Assembly: GCA_013399895.1 (NCBI GenBank) | Contig: VXBA01002399.1 | Coordinates: 327,729-391,728 of the forward strand | Source of the DNA: Serilophus lunatus | Taxonomy: Eukaryota; Chordata; Aves; Passeriformes; Eurylaimidae | Reading direction: 5' to 3' | DNA: 64,000 nt | Shown: in pieces, positions 12,485 to 24,800 of the stretch | How the letters are laid out: each line of letters begins with the position of its first letter | Numbering within the stretch: position 1 is the first letter of the stretch | The notes under the pieces: generated by a model | The model's input: the letters and a program-made list of their open reading frames with translations, nothing else | What the model was told of the DNA's origin: nothing | Database searches by the model: none | Program-made: the position numbers and the translations under genes

Positions 12485-12910
12485 TCACGGAGGCTCTCTT
12501 CATCCAAGTCACTGATGAATAAGTTAGACTATAAGAGGTCCAGTACTGCACCTTGGGGGACACCACTGGTGACAGGCCTCCAATGAGACCCTGTGCCACA
12601 GATTATGACCCTCTGAGATTTGCTGTTAAACCAGTTCTCAATTCACCTCACTGTCTGCTCATCCAGTCCACGGTCCCTGAATTTGTCTGTGAGGATGTTG
12701 TGAGAGATAGTGTTGAAGGCCTTGCTGAAGTTGAGGTAGACAATATCCACTGTTTTCTCCTCATCCATCCAGGTAGTTGTTGACTTCGTAGAAGTCAACC
12801 AGGTTGAGCAAGCCTGATTCACCTTTAATCCATGCTGACCATTCCTGATCACCTTCATGTGTGGATAGAGATGGCCTTCAGAATGAGGTGCTCCACTCCT
12901 ATTCCTAGGT
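12485..12910 (-). mobile_element. CR1-type LINE fragment, reverse transcriptase region
   Basis: On the minus strand the translation carries two reverse-transcriptase landmarks in the right order. First is a 'VDIVYLNFSKAFNTISHN' block at about 12700-12750. About 45 codons further on there is an 'SGVPQGAVL' block near 12565, then 'FISDLDE' near 12510. These are fingers/palm motifs of CR1-group non-LTR retrotransposons. The catalytic metal-binding region that should follow is missing and several frameshifts or stops occur, so it is a dead internal fragment. It reaches rightward, more decayed, to about 12910. Confidence 0.8.
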
Positions 12911-15900
12911 CATTCCCATTGCTGGTCTTCCACCTCTGATAATTCTGCTACTGCTTCCACGCCCTGTCTTGAGCAGCATGGTTGGATTTGGTGATCTGCA
13001 GCAACTTCTGCACTTTGCCTTTCCTGTAATTGTCTGACATATTCATAGTAATAAAATGTAGCCAAGGATTGTCTCTATGGGGAAAAAAGATAGGATATCC
13101 ATTTCTTAGGAAACATTTATGGTAAAAGTACTGAGCACCAGAGATACTGGCCTCTTGGGAGTCTGTTACATGAGTGATGAAGTGAGGAATTAGAAGGAGT
13201 AGAAAAGACATCTGGTTTTAGCATAAAGAAACAAAACTTGATTAAAACGTACACAAACAAAAGGAATAAGTTAAGGAGTAGGAAAACATTCATAGCTAAA
13301 AGGATCTATTTGTATTAATTTTAAAAAGATGTAACAAGGACTGTGGCTCATCTGTCTGAGAAATTGGATATAAACTGTATAAACCAATCCAAGTATCTAT
13401 GCAGTAATTACAAGTGGTTTGCAAAAAATAAAGAAAATAGAACAACCAATGCAGAATATGAAACTAGATAGGAACAACATGAATAGTGAATAGCAGTCAT
13501 CTTTGTGAAGCATAAAGTGTTCAGAAATAAGTAACTTGAAATCACATTTTCTGAAAAAATATTAAAGGCAGTTTGGAGTGGAACAGATACCTAAATACTA
13601 AAGCCTATAAATGAATATTCCGTTTAAGAGGGAATACTAAGAGAAAAAAATTAGTTTTACTATCTCTTTTGATGATTGATTCTTAAAAAGAGAAAGAAAG
13701 TTTCCTGAAGGGAGTGAATGCAGTTTGCCAGAGATTTCCCCTCAGGTTTCAGTTTAGGCATAGATGCAATTCACTATAGAGTTTGTCATTCTGGTATAGA
13801 CTGAAGAACAGATGTTAAAATGTAGATATTTCTAAGACTGGTATTATAAAGAACATGCACCAAGCAGCCATAGAACTCAGCTGAAATGGTACTATCTAAG
13901 ACTTACTTTGTGTTGTGATATTATTGAAAATGTGGTCATTGAAAAATACTCTGAAATGAGTGATCAGAAATTAACTCAGCTGTGACTAAATGGAAGTGTA
14001 AACCAGAGCAGATTCTAAGGACCACAAATGGAAAAGACCAGTTGACGTGACACCATTTATGTGATATGCCCATGAAAACAGAAAATGCAACAATCAACTG
14101 TATCAGAGTATCTCAGCATCTAAATGAAATGTCATTAATATCTGAAATTGTAGCTATGTCTAGATATGAAAAAAAGTGGCTCATAAGTTTAAATCGTACA
14201 CCCCCTTCCCAACTGCCACATGTAAAAGAGAAGTCCAAAGTTCATCTCAAAGCATCTCCTGGAAATACTCATGACTTTTTATGTCCTTCGAACCATGTGT
14301 CGAGAGGAAAACCAGATGGCATGGGCTAAAGTTGTGCCAGGAATAGGATATGGGTTTGGTAGTGTGGATGATCCTGTACTTGTGCCCTTATGCCATCTCT
14401 ACAGTTTTTGATTCCAAGAAACACACACTTGACTTGCAGCACTGGGAGGTGGAAGTACTGAGGGAATCAGAAGAACAGGAAACCTGTTTATGTCAATAGA
14501 ATGAAAATGATTGATGTATTTAAGTTAATGAAACAAAAGCAGTGAGGGATACAATGGGGTTTTCTTTTTGCAAGAGAGGTAAATGCTGGAGAAGGTGAAA
14601 ATTTCCTTCATCCGACTGACAGCAGTGACTCAAGGACAAATATGTAAGACTTTTTCAAAGGAGAACAGGACCAAAATCAAATTTTCTAAACATGAGAAAA
14701 CTAAGACTCAATAATACAAAATTCAAGAGTCAAAAGAATTCCTGAACTGTTTTTAATATAAAGCTTGGTTAGTTTGTGAAGAAAGTAATATAACATGACT
14801 GGCAGATTGTTTCCTATTTGACATTCCTGAAACCTCTGCTTTTATTTCCTAAATCTTTAGAGGTAATCTCTGCTCAGAAAGAACATTTCTATTTCAAATA
14901 CAGATAGCAAAAATGTGTCTAAGCTGTTTTGTTATCATTTCACTACAAAAAAAGCATTAGTAATTTGTCTGAGTTGTAAATTTTCTATCTTCATGTATTG
15001 GGGATGATTGTACTTGTTCCTTAATTATACGGATGGGCCTAGTTCTGAAATGCTTTCTCAATCACAGCTCCGCATAAGATGTGAGAATCTAGTCAGCAAA
15101 GTAGCAAAGCAATCGAACTGGGATCAAAAAACAGAGGCTGGGTCTGAGTGGTGCTTAGGCAAGGTGCACTGTAAGACAAGTGATAAAACAGGAAAATACA
15201 CACTGTTAGCCTACTGGAGACCCAGGGTACCAGGAAGCAGAAGTTTTTTATGCCTCCAGCTACTATCCAGAAATATCTTTGGAAGAAGTCTTATTTATAT
15301 GTTTAAGATTTTATCTTGCTTAAATTCTCCTAATCTAAGTTAGTAAGCTTGGCCTTTTAGCCTTAAATAAGTTCAATAAATGGGCAAGACTGAGAAGAAG
15401 GTAAGAATGTTGCCTGTCTCTAGTCTGTAATAGGCTGCCAAGTGTAGTCACTAGTAAAAGCCTACAGTGGAACCTCCTATGCAATTAGAAATCAATATTT
15501 ATAAAATTAATAGAAGATGAAGCATCTCATGCCAGACTGACCCATGGCACTTATGGTTAGACTCCAGTCAAGGGTTAAGTAAGGTATGTAAAAAATATAT
15601 TTATGTAGATAATATGGCCACATTTAGACAGATTTTTCTGCAGCAATATAAACCCTGTATATCATTGCATAAGGCCACTACTACTGTGCTATGAAAACAA
15701 GGGAACATTTTTTCTATATGGAGGTTGGTCTCCAAATGGTCTTCTCCACCATTCTTCACTACAGGGCTCCCAGGATTTTCTATTGCTATCTATTGCTGGT
15801 CAGCATTTTATTCTGTGATATTATGTTAACAAATTTTAATGCAGAAAAATTTGTTGAATATAGAATATACATTGTCTAATGGAAATAGCAGCAACACAAA

Positions 15901-16017
15901 AGCAATAGGAGAAAGTAAGATGTAGTGCACAGCAATAAAGGATGCAGGAAAATAAATTTGCATTATTTTACTGGTCTCCATTGCTAGGATGTCTGCAATC
16001 TCATCTTATCATGCAGA
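12911..16017. other. AT-rich DNA without recognisable gene
   Basis: No repeat family recognised. The strongest exon-like piece is 15072-15166 on the plus strand: an AG preceded by a modest pyrimidine tract, then 31 open codons, then GTGCAC. It is not backed by neighbours or by any protein I know, so it is not listed as a gene. Confidence 0.45.
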
Positions 16018-16021
16018 ACAT
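16018..16021. repeat. Target-site duplication ACAT, left copy
   Basis: The four bases immediately before the LTR start are ACAT. The same four bases follow the LTR end at 17208-17211. A 4-bp duplication is typical of gammaretrovirus-like (class I) integration. Four matching bases alone would be weak; together with the matching LTR ends they are good support. Confidence 0.6.
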
Positions 16022-16034
16022 TGTACTGGTTTGT

Positions 16035-16117
16035 GGGGGCTGGGATTGTGGGAGTTCAAAGGGGGGAATGGGGCTTGGGGGTGTTCTTGGATTTTGGGAG
16101 GGGGAAGAATGCAAGCA
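16035..16117 (+). other. G-rich tract with G-quadruplex potential
   Basis: Within about 80 bases there are eight runs of three or more G on the plus strand, with short spacers, inside the U3-like part of the LTR and just before the N gap. Four closely spaced G-runs are enough for a quadruplex. This could affect LTR transcription and may also explain why the assembly failed at this point. Confidence 0.6.
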
Positions 16118-16177
16118 ATCCACTTACCTGAATTAAAATTCAATTTTCCTCAAAAGCCATTTTGGGAAGGGGCGTTG

Positions 16178-17024
16178 NNNNNNNNNNNNNNNNNNNNNNN
16201 NNNNNNNNNNNNNNNNNNNNNNNNNNNNNNNNNNNNNNNNNNNNNNNNNNNNNNNNNNNNNNNNNNNNNNNNNNNNNNNNNNNNNNNNNNNNNNNNNNNN
16301 NNNNNNNNNNNNNNNNNNNNNNNNNNNNNNNNNNNNNNNNNNNNNNNNNNNNNNNNNNNNNNNNNNNNNNNNNNNNNNNNNNNNNNNNNNNNNNNNNNNN
16401 NNNNNNNNNNNNNNNNNNNNNNNNNNNNNNNNNNNNNNNNNNNNNNNNNNNNNNNNNNNNNNNNNNNNNNNNNNNNNNNNNNNNNNNNNNNNNNNNNNNN
16501 NNNNNNNNNNNNNNNNNNNNNNNNNNNNNNNNNNNNNNNNNNNNNNNNNNNNNNNNNNNNNNNNNNNNNNNNNNNNNNNNNNNNNNNNNNNNNNNNNNNN
16601 NNNNNNNNNNNNNNNNNNNNNNNNNNNNNNNNNNNNNNNNNNNNNNNNNNNNNNNNNNNNNNNNNNNNNNNNNNNNNNNNNNNNNNNNNNNNNNNNNNNN
16701 NNNNNNNNNNNNNNNNNNNNNNNNNNNNNNNNNNNNNNNNNNNNNNNNNNNNNNNNNNNNNNNNNNNNNNNNNNNNNNNNNNNNNNNNNNNNNNNNNNNN
16801 NNNNNNNNNNNNNNNNNNNNNNNNNNNNNNNNNNNNNNNNNNNNNNNNNNNNNNNNNNNNNNNNNNNNNNNNNNNNNNNNNNNNNNNNNNNNNNNNNNNN
16901 NNNNNNNNNNNNNNNNNNNNNNNNNNNNNNNNNNNNNNNNNNNNNNNNNNNNNNNNNNNNNNNNNNNNNNNNNNNNNNNNNNNNNNNNNNNNNNNNNNNN
17001 NNNNNNNNNNNNNNNNNNNNNNNN
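16178..17024. other. Assembly gap (847 N)
   Basis: A run of N lies inside the LTR. The sequence left of it is G-rich and the sequence to the right begins with a run of nine T. The long open frames reported across it are artefacts of N. Confidence 0.99.
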
Positions 17025-17207
17025 TTTTTTTTTCCTTGCGTGTTGGGGGTCCCTCAATGTAATTCTGGGGTCTCCTGTGGGTCACCCTACCTCTCTAATT
17101 TAATTCCCTTGTAATAAACTGTTCTCCTGCTGACCATTCTATTCAGTTTTCCGTCACCTTTATTGAACCTGCTCCCTGAATGCTAAAAGGTGGGTCAAAC
17201 CACCACA

Positions 17208-17211
17208 ACAT
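17208..17211. repeat. Target-site duplication ACAT, right copy
   Basis: Pairs with the left copy at 16018-16021 and fixes the right border of the LTR at 17207. Confidence 0.6.
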
Positions 17212-17270
17212 TTTTAAAGCTTGCTTTGTTTTGAGGTGATGCAAAAGATAAAGAAATTCACGACTCTGCT

Positions 17271-17390
17271 GATACTGTAGGTATTTTAGAGTCAATTTTG
17301 ATTTGATGGAAGACCTTTTATGCTCACTGTAACAGTTAAAAAAGCTGCAAGTAGTAATTTCAAATCCAAACACTACAACCCTAAATTTCA
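17271..17390. repeat. Diverged local duplicate, copy 1
   Basis: Shares ordered blocks with 17911-18026 in the same orientation: 'TACTGTAGGTATTTTAGA' at the left, 'CTGTAA.AGTTA' in the middle, 'AGCT.CAAGTAGT.ATTTC' and then 'AAATC.AAA.ACT' at the right. I see substitutions and small indels between them. The two copies lie about 640 bases apart. The unit could be a local duplication or two members of an old unnamed repeat. Confidence 0.65.
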
Positions 17391-17910
17391 TCTTACAGTT
17401 AGGAGAGAAAAAGAGAATTTTCACTTTTTGCTATTGTTCTTCTCTTTCCCTAAAGTGCCCTCCGTGTTACCCCCAGAAATACCTTTATGTACTTGATGTT
17501 GAGATAAAATGGAGTTAATCAGATCTAAATATGTACATGCACAGATGTATATTTGCAAAGCTCAGTTCAGTGGAAATGCTTACGTATGGTACCATGATGA
17601 TTATGTTTAATAAGCAGGAAGCCACATTAGCTGCAGAAATACTAAATCTCATTTCCTTTCAATTTGTGTCTCTGATAATACCTATTCCTTCTGCCCTGAC
17701 CTGGGAAAGCATTAGTCCCCCTCTTAGCTCCTAGCACTTTTCCTTTTCTCAAAATATTCCTCCCGCATTTCCTTTATGTCTTTTTTCTTCCCTGCTTTGT
17801 CCTCAGTTTTCTCCTATGGGCAGGGCAAGAGAAAAAGTGTGGCTGATTCTGGCTGATCCTGTCAGGATGCTAGTTTCTTGGATATATTGGGATACTAATT
17901 CCTCGGATGG

Positions 17911-18026
17911 TACTGTAGGTATTTTAGAATCAGTTTTCATTTTCTGACAGAGCTTACATTCTCCCTGTAATAGTTATATCAAAAAAAGCTTCAAGTAGTG
18001 ATTTCAAATCTAAATACTGTTGCTGA
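17911..18026. repeat. Diverged local duplicate, copy 2
   Basis: Second copy of the segment at 17271-17390. On the minus strand both copies show a pyrimidine-rich stretch ending in TTACAG followed by 51 bases and CTACAGTA, so a duplicated minus-strand exon is conceivable. The frames contain stops, and the simpler reading is repeat DNA. Confidence 0.6.
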
Positions 18027-21000
18027 GGGGCTGCCTGACAGGCCAAACACAACAGGTAACTTGAGGTCACTTTTCTCCATTGGGTATGCAATATTTAATC
18101 TTTCTTCTTTTTGGATTTTCTGGTTTTCCAAAAGCTTTTAGAAATTTCAGACTGCAGAGACTTCAGTCCCCTGACCTTTTTTTTTTTTTTTTTTAATTGG
18201 CCATCTGGTTCAAAAGTTATTAGAGAAGGATTGACAGAGAATTTAATTAAATAAACCTCATTTCCTTTCAAATTCAAGCTATCAGCTTGCTCTGCTGTGG
18301 GCAGCATTTCACAGATATAGCCAAACACAGATGAGTCGAATCCTACTCTGTATTGTGCCAGACTCCAAATTCCTCCTTCAAGCCTTTGAAAATCTAAAGC
18401 TGCTAAACTCATCTGAATTGCTTAACATGTAATAAATATTGTTCCCATCTTGTGGCTCGCTGTATTCCAAGGAGACAAACTGACTTTGGTTGAAAGTTGA
18501 AAAAAAATACTAGTATATAATCACCTACCTACTTACCTAACCATGTTCTAGCTTCAGTCTAACAACTCCTGCTTATCTTTAACCAATATATAACAGCATT
18601 AACAGCAAGAGCTATTTTTTCTGTTAGTATCTGTATCTATTAGTGTGAATATTTTACTGGCTAACTTGGGCACAACAATCCCAGTTCTTTTCTTGCCTTT
18701 ATTGGTATAATGTTTTGAGAATGAAAGCCATATACATATACACAGCCCCTCACATCCTATTTGGAGGTCTTTATTTATATCCAGAATAAGTTTTTGCATA
18801 AATCTTACGCAAACTTTCAGCACAGCAGAGAAGTTCACCTAGTCAGCACATTATGTTTTATAAAAATGAAGGTATTTTTATATAGGAACAAACCAGCACC
18901 ATTTGCCTTTAGTGTGAAAATATTCCTTTTAGGATAAAATTGGTATTAGTAAAACCCACCTGAGTTCTGATTCAAAATCTAAATATTCATGGAGATGTTA
19001 TAACTAATATGCAGAAATCCTTGAGCTTTGAGCTTTCCAGTAAACTTTCTGTATGTAATATCCTCAGCTCCCAGCAGTTAAATACCACATGCTGTTGTAA
19101 ATTTGGTTCTAATGTTCCTTCAAAGTAAGGCAAGTTTACCTTAGCACAGGAAAAAAAAATCACACTGTAGGAAATGACTTGAAAATCACTGATAATGGAA
19201 AAATGTTCACAGTGATCCAGAGAGAGCCTCAAAGCCAATTTCTATGAAATGTAATTATGGTAAGAATATTACTTAGAAGCACAGAATCTCCATCCTGTGA
19301 ATGGAGGGAGAAAAGTAGCTATTAGTCCTATTCATTTTGCATGAATTGCACTACTTCATATTCATAATTTATTTACTTTTGCTTATGTTGTTCTCAGATA
19401 TCAGTGGAATACTGTTTTTACCTTAGTTTTCAAAGAAAATGAGTGAACAGGTGTACTGCAGTAAGTATCTTCTGCATGACTGCAGGGACAGTTTGGTAAA
19501 GAGATGCAATCAAAGGAGATGGGAAAGAAGATAACTTGTTTTAGCTAATGAGGATTGTAGAATTAAGATGAAGGATTGGACTAATCTGGCCTGGGGTTTT
19601 TGCATGCTGAAGTCCAGGCTAGTTTAGCAGCAGTGTTGGCTTTACTGAGCCATGATCCAACAGGACTGAGATAACAGCAATTAAGCTGGCAATAGCAGAA
19701 ATAACCAAGGAACTGCACTTCAGAGTAGGACTTGGACTACGGAAGATTGGTGAAGAAAGGGTATTTCTGCGTTCAACTGAGTCTGAGTCTGTCACACCCT
19801 GAGTGTGGGGTTATAGGTGAGCAGAGTTTGTGGGGTGGACAAGAATGCTAAACCATAGTAACTTGAAGTTACAGGACTAGCCAGACTCGTGGTGTGCTGG
19901 TTTGGATACTTGTTTGGACTCTTGACTTAGATGGTTTTGAGGACTTTTCGATGGTTTTGTTTTCTGGCTTTGGACCAGAAATATTTCAGTGGCTTTGGTC
20001 TGACACACAAGCTCTGTGCATAACTCTCTGTGCCACACTGGTGCAAGCAGAAATACTGGGGAATATGGTGCACAGACATCTGAATGTCAAAAAACAAAGC
20101 TAAAATGGCTCTGCACTGAAATTAATAAACATAGCAGAAGACCACTTGGCTCAAATAGTTCATGTTGGCTGATGTTTTAAACTGCCACTTAAAAATAAGC
20201 ATGATCATTAAGGGCAGATTCTCTCCTCGAACATATACAAATGACTTAGCAGAATCTGTTCCAACAGCTGAAATCCTATTGTACTGTGGTTTATAAAACA
20301 GTTTATCACCTCCATAAAGTCAACATCTGGTTTGCTCTGCTACAAAGAACTCTATAAAACTACTATTTCAGGCAACTCTGGATTTGCCTTAGGTATTGTT
20401 TATCTTACAGCAAGGTATGACATTACTGTTAGTGCTGTACAGTGAACATGCAAATCCACCTTCATGGGGTTTAAGCTGGGATTCATCCTGCACTATGTTA
20501 ACTCCTTGTCCAGGAGGGGCATGCTTGGTTCCTGCTGTAGTCTCTCAGCAGATCTTTGGTGGCCTAAAAAGCATTTAAGTGTTTTTGTCACATTTTTCTG
20601 TGTAGCTCTCAGGTATGGCTCACTCCCCGGGTGTGCCTGTCATTCTCCAGTGTCTATAGAAGGTCCCTCAGGCAAAAGACTCCTCCCGTAGGTACCTTGG
20701 AAGTACACCTAAACAAAGATGAGGTAAATCCAAGCCTTACAGCAGCCCCAGTACTGTGCAACAGTACATTTGTGGTGAGCTTTATCTCACCCATATTCAG
20801 TCATTTAGAAGTTGAGCTTGTCTAAGCTAGCTGTCTTCACAGTGAGCTGACACAGGTACTTCCAGAAAGCGGTTTCTCTTGTTGCTAAGCACACTTCTTG
20901 AGGTGTGCTGCGTGGAGACACTTATCTCCATACGCTAACTGCAGAGGTTCCCTGGACAACTGGTTTAAAATAGATGGTCAACTTATAAAGATAAATGCAC

Positions 21001-21640
21001 TATGTATGATCTCATAAAAGTCCCTTTGGAAAGTATAGGGACATTGCCACTGATAACACTGGGTGCAGACTTGATGATCAACTGAGTGCAGAAGAGATCT
21101 GCATGACAGGCAGTGAAATTGTAGCTGAGGAAGAGAGTTCAATGTAGAAAAGGAATTTTCTTATAGCAGCTTTATTTTCTTCATCTAGATATTGAACATC
21201 CACCAGAAAAGACATGTAAGTACAGAAGAGAACTTTCATATTTTTTGGCATTTTAACATTTTTCTAGTATATCTTTATGAAAATGTATATATCTCTACAG
21301 TTTGTTTCTAGTGGTAATTTTTCTTTTTTTAGCTCGTTTTCCTTTTGAGATGATAGTTGAATATAAACTAATATCTGACTCCAGCTCAGATGATTCCTAA
21401 AGCTGTCCTGCAGTAGTATATCACATCACAGAATAATTTTGTCCCTGACATGATATTGCAATGTTAAGACACCTCTTCATGTATAGCAGAAAGGAAGACC
21501 CGAGACATAAGGGATTTAATGGGAAAAAAAAATGCAGCAGACTCCTTTTACAGAAAATTGCAGGTTTTTAAAGGCATTTCATAGAAAATCCTTTAAATGT
21601 TGATTGTAACCTTACAATTGTTGGTTTTTGTTTCCTTACA
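18027..21640. other. Non-coding DNA with one minus-strand ORF of 105 codons
   Basis: A minus-strand ATG frame at 18095-18412 encodes 105 residues. It contains a run of Lys from an A-rich tract (a T run on the plus strand at 18178-18194) and ends in a Lys-rich tail. I do not recognise it, and the A tract inside it speaks against a conserved gene. The rest shows no repeat family. A GT at 19814-19815 (GTGAGC context) follows unsplit DNA with no clear acceptor and is not counted. Confidence 0.4.
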
Positions 21641-21652
21641 ATGCGCAAAGAA

Positions 21653-21847
21653 AGTTTGAAATGTGTTATTTTCTCAAATCCAATAACAATTTTAAACAGG
21701 AAGTGTCTTTTCAAACAATAAATGTCATGCCTGCTAAGGGAGATAACAGCTCTGAGAAATACATACCTGGCTCTAAAACCCTTTTTGTGCCAGCAGTTTG
21801 TACTTCCAGCTCTCTCACCAGTTTAACCACAACCACTCAAGAACAAG
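21653..21847 (+). CDS. Candidate coding exon A (unidentified gene)
   Basis: An open frame rich in Ser and Thr ends exactly at a good splice donor, AACAAG before GTATGT at 21848. The start is uncertain. One acceptor after a T-rich tract lies near 21652 and another after TTTTAAACAG lies at 21699; the second gives 49 codons plus one base, so phase 0 in and phase 1 out. The visible peptide ends in SSSLTSLTTTTQEQ. The outgoing phase fits the incoming phase needed by the segment at 31562. I recognise no domain. This is a splice-pattern prediction only and may be chance. Confidence 0.25.
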
Positions 21848-24800
21848 GTATGTTTGTTCAGAGTGGGAGAGCATGGCCCTTATTTGCATGTGCTGTTATT
21901 TTGCAGCATGAACAAGAATGAAGAGAAAATATATTTTCACTAAGCATCTACCTGTTTTTCATAGAACTTACATTTGGGAAACTAGTTCATATCTAAGTTT
22001 ATACTTGCATATCTTTTTAAAAAACAGGAGAAAACTGTGAAGTTTGGAGCTGGAATGAGGCATGAAGCCAGCTTTATTAGTCTTTTTTTGGGCAAAGAGA
22101 AGTAGTTATGGAAGAGCAAAGAACAGAGCAAAAGTTTAGGACCCTTCTGGGCTGTGCTGCTAAAGACTTAATACATGCAATGCCCATATCACCTGCACTA
22201 CTGGCCATGCATCCTAGGAGTTATGGACCACTGCTATAGGCTTGTTGAGAGGACCTTTCCTAGTGATTGAGTTAAAGTCCTGTCAGAGAGGTTCTTCAGT
22301 AGCGCTGCTCCCAGCCAAGAGTCAAGTAAACTTAAGAACCACATCCAAATTAACCTTTCCATCACCTCCTATTTCTTTTCAAAATCTTCACTGAAGATAT
22401 TTCTCTTCACACAACTATAACACTTGGATATTATTGTTGTTTGAAATTTATTGTTGAGATTACTGCGTAATCTTCTGATCCAAGAAGGAACAAATATCAC
22501 AAAAACAGAAAACACATGGTCTTTTCTGCTCCCTATGGCAACAATCCAAAATGATTTTGCCTCTGGAGATAAGAAAGAGAAGAAATATGTAACAGATACA
22601 CTGTTTTATTTTCTTCTCTACTCAAGCTAAAGTCTGGCAATTCAAACACAGAGGCTGGAGACTTGATTCTCTATTATATCAGTTTTACACTGGAGTAAAA
22701 CTGCTAGAGTGGAGTAAAGAAGCAGTCCCAGTACATATTACATATGCCAGACTGGTGCCAAGGGTCTCTGGACTGTTTTAGCCATTCCCGATGAAAGGAG
22801 TTCAGAGAATCTCTGTAGATTTGAAATAAAATGGCAGATATTTAATATTGAAGATTATGATAAGGTTAGGAATTAATGTCAGAACTTAGGCTTTAAATCC
22901 TTGCATAATATGACAAAGTTGGTTTTAAAACTTCTTTGGTTAGTGGGGGGCTGTACCACATCACAGTGAGAATTTTTTTCACCACACAGTGTCTTCACAT
23001 GCCAACTCTCCCTCTGCTGAAAGCTCAGCAAACCTCACCCACCTGCTGTCATATTGTCCTGTGCACACACCCATGCTTTGCTCATTGCACTCCTCCAGCT
23101 CTGCCCTGTCTCTTCTTGGGAATAGATTACCTTGCTCCCAAGCTTTGCAATGCTGATAATTGAGTGCAGCCATTCTCTGTGATAAACCTCACCTGAGGTT
23201 CCTCACCTGACCTTCGGATCTCAAGCTTGGAGAGTATGTAGTGTTTCTGTATATGGCATCTGTTACCAGCTAGTGATGGAGGGAAAACCCACACCACTAG
23301 CCAGCTGGGTCTGCTGAGCTGTACAACCCTGAGGGAGGGTTTTCTGGAAAGCCACTTGAACTGGCCTTGCAGAAAGTGTCTGTCTGACTTTTGCTGTCCT
23401 GCCCCTGGAGGTCTCTGCCAGCATAACAGAACTGGCACAAGTGGTTCAGTTGTGATGGACAACAAACCAATGTGCAGTGGGACAAGTGATACTGCGTTTA
23501 TCTTCTAAGCATCAGCATGAAGATCATTAGATGCCAGTACCCATATAATATCCATACTCATGGTTCTGTGCCCAGCTCTGCTTGGTCCTTCCTCCTGTCC
23601 TCAAGGGATGTCAGAAATGTCGTAATGTCTGTCTGTCTGTGGCTCTCAGGCTACTCTTTCTTTGTGCTCTCTCCTCAGAGAGGCTCTGGGGACAGTTGCA
23701 CTGGGGTTGCATCTCCAGTACTCAGGTGAGGGTGGAGAGGGGAGTTCCAATTCCAATTTGCAGGCTGAAATCGCCCTGGGGCAGCTTCTAATCTCAGCCA
23801 GGTCAGGTCAGTTGGGAGAAAGGGTTAGTAACAGAAAAGAATAGGCACGAAGTGCAAATTTGTAGGTTCCGCAAAGGTTAGGATGTTAAAAATAAGTATA
23901 TCCTGTTTTTTAAGGTGCATAATTAGACTTCAGTAGAATTCTACTGGTTTTAAAATAAACTAAATGTAAATCCCCAAATCCTGAGTTCCATTTGTTCTCC
24001 CTGGGTTTATTTCTTCTCATTTGTAAAAATGATCATGTACAGAGTTTTATCACTTAACTGCTAGCTAAAGGTGCCGGTATAAGGAAATTGAAGAGTAAAA
24101 TCCTATGATGATTCATAGAATACATACAAAAAAAAATCAAAACTACAAGCTACCCTGCGCCATCAGTACAGGTGCCCTAGTAATATTTCGAGTAAGAAAA
24201 TCTTGGAGCCTTGTAGCCATGTCGTTCTTAGCTCTTGGAGAGCCACTGCCACACACTGTTGACTACATGGTCAAATGCTGCATTGGCTTTTCCATTCAGG
24301 AATAAACTCTCAAGCATTTGCGATTGGACCATAGCTGTTTTTCTATGAAGCAGCCATCCATTATTAATGAATTCCAGCCGTTAAAATGCAATCTGGATTT
24401 GTCCTGGGTTTGTGGTGCGCAGTGTATTTTTCAGCTGAGATAACTGGTTTCTGAAGCATCTGAAAAACTACAGGTCTCTCTAAATTTCTGATGGGTCTTA
24501 GGATGCCATGTCTTTTCATTAGTCATGTATGTGCTTTTGGTTTCCAAGTATTTTGTGCCAAATTTCATCTGCCAGATTTTGTCATTCTCTTATACTTGCT
24601 TTATTCTTCTCAGAATAAGGATTTCAAAGGCACATTAGAAGTTGTGTCAACACCTACATGAGAAACAACAGCAGGGAAATTATATCTTTCTATATTTCCC
24701 ACTAGGACAGACTAGTGCAGATAAGAGAAACTGCACTTTTTCTGGGAAGAGATTCTGAGTCTTGTTCTCATTAGAAGTTTTACAGAAGTTCTTGCCTCTT

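Larger units (their letters stand above)
16022..17207 (+). mobile_element. Endogenous retroviral LTR, probably solo, with central gap
   Basis: The left end reads TGTACTGGTTTG and the right end CAAACCACCACA. The reverse complement of the right end differs from the left end at only two of twelve positions, as expected for the TG...CA inverted ends of an LTR. ACAT flanks both sides. A plus-strand AATAAA at 17113-17118 lies 89 bases before the right end, where an LTR polyadenylation signal should be. The part before the gap is very G-rich. The visible outer parts total about 340 bases and 847 are N. If the gap size is right, the element is about 1.19 kb, which fits a solo LTR, but the gap could hide a larger provirus. 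No retroviral coding motif is visible in what remains. Confidence 0.65.

Noticed and set aside
12485..12910. Host gene with a reverse-transcriptase domain
   Set aside because: Motifs are those of CR1 ORF2, with stops and frameshifts and the catalytic part missing; a dead LINE fragment.
15989..17103. Frames over 300 codons around 16-17 kb
   Set aside because: They consist almost wholly of N; only about 10-60 real codons remain at the edges.
18095..18412. 105-codon minus-strand ATG frame as a gene
   Set aside because: Contains an A-run-derived poly-Lys stretch and a low-complexity tail; no recognised homologue or splice structure.
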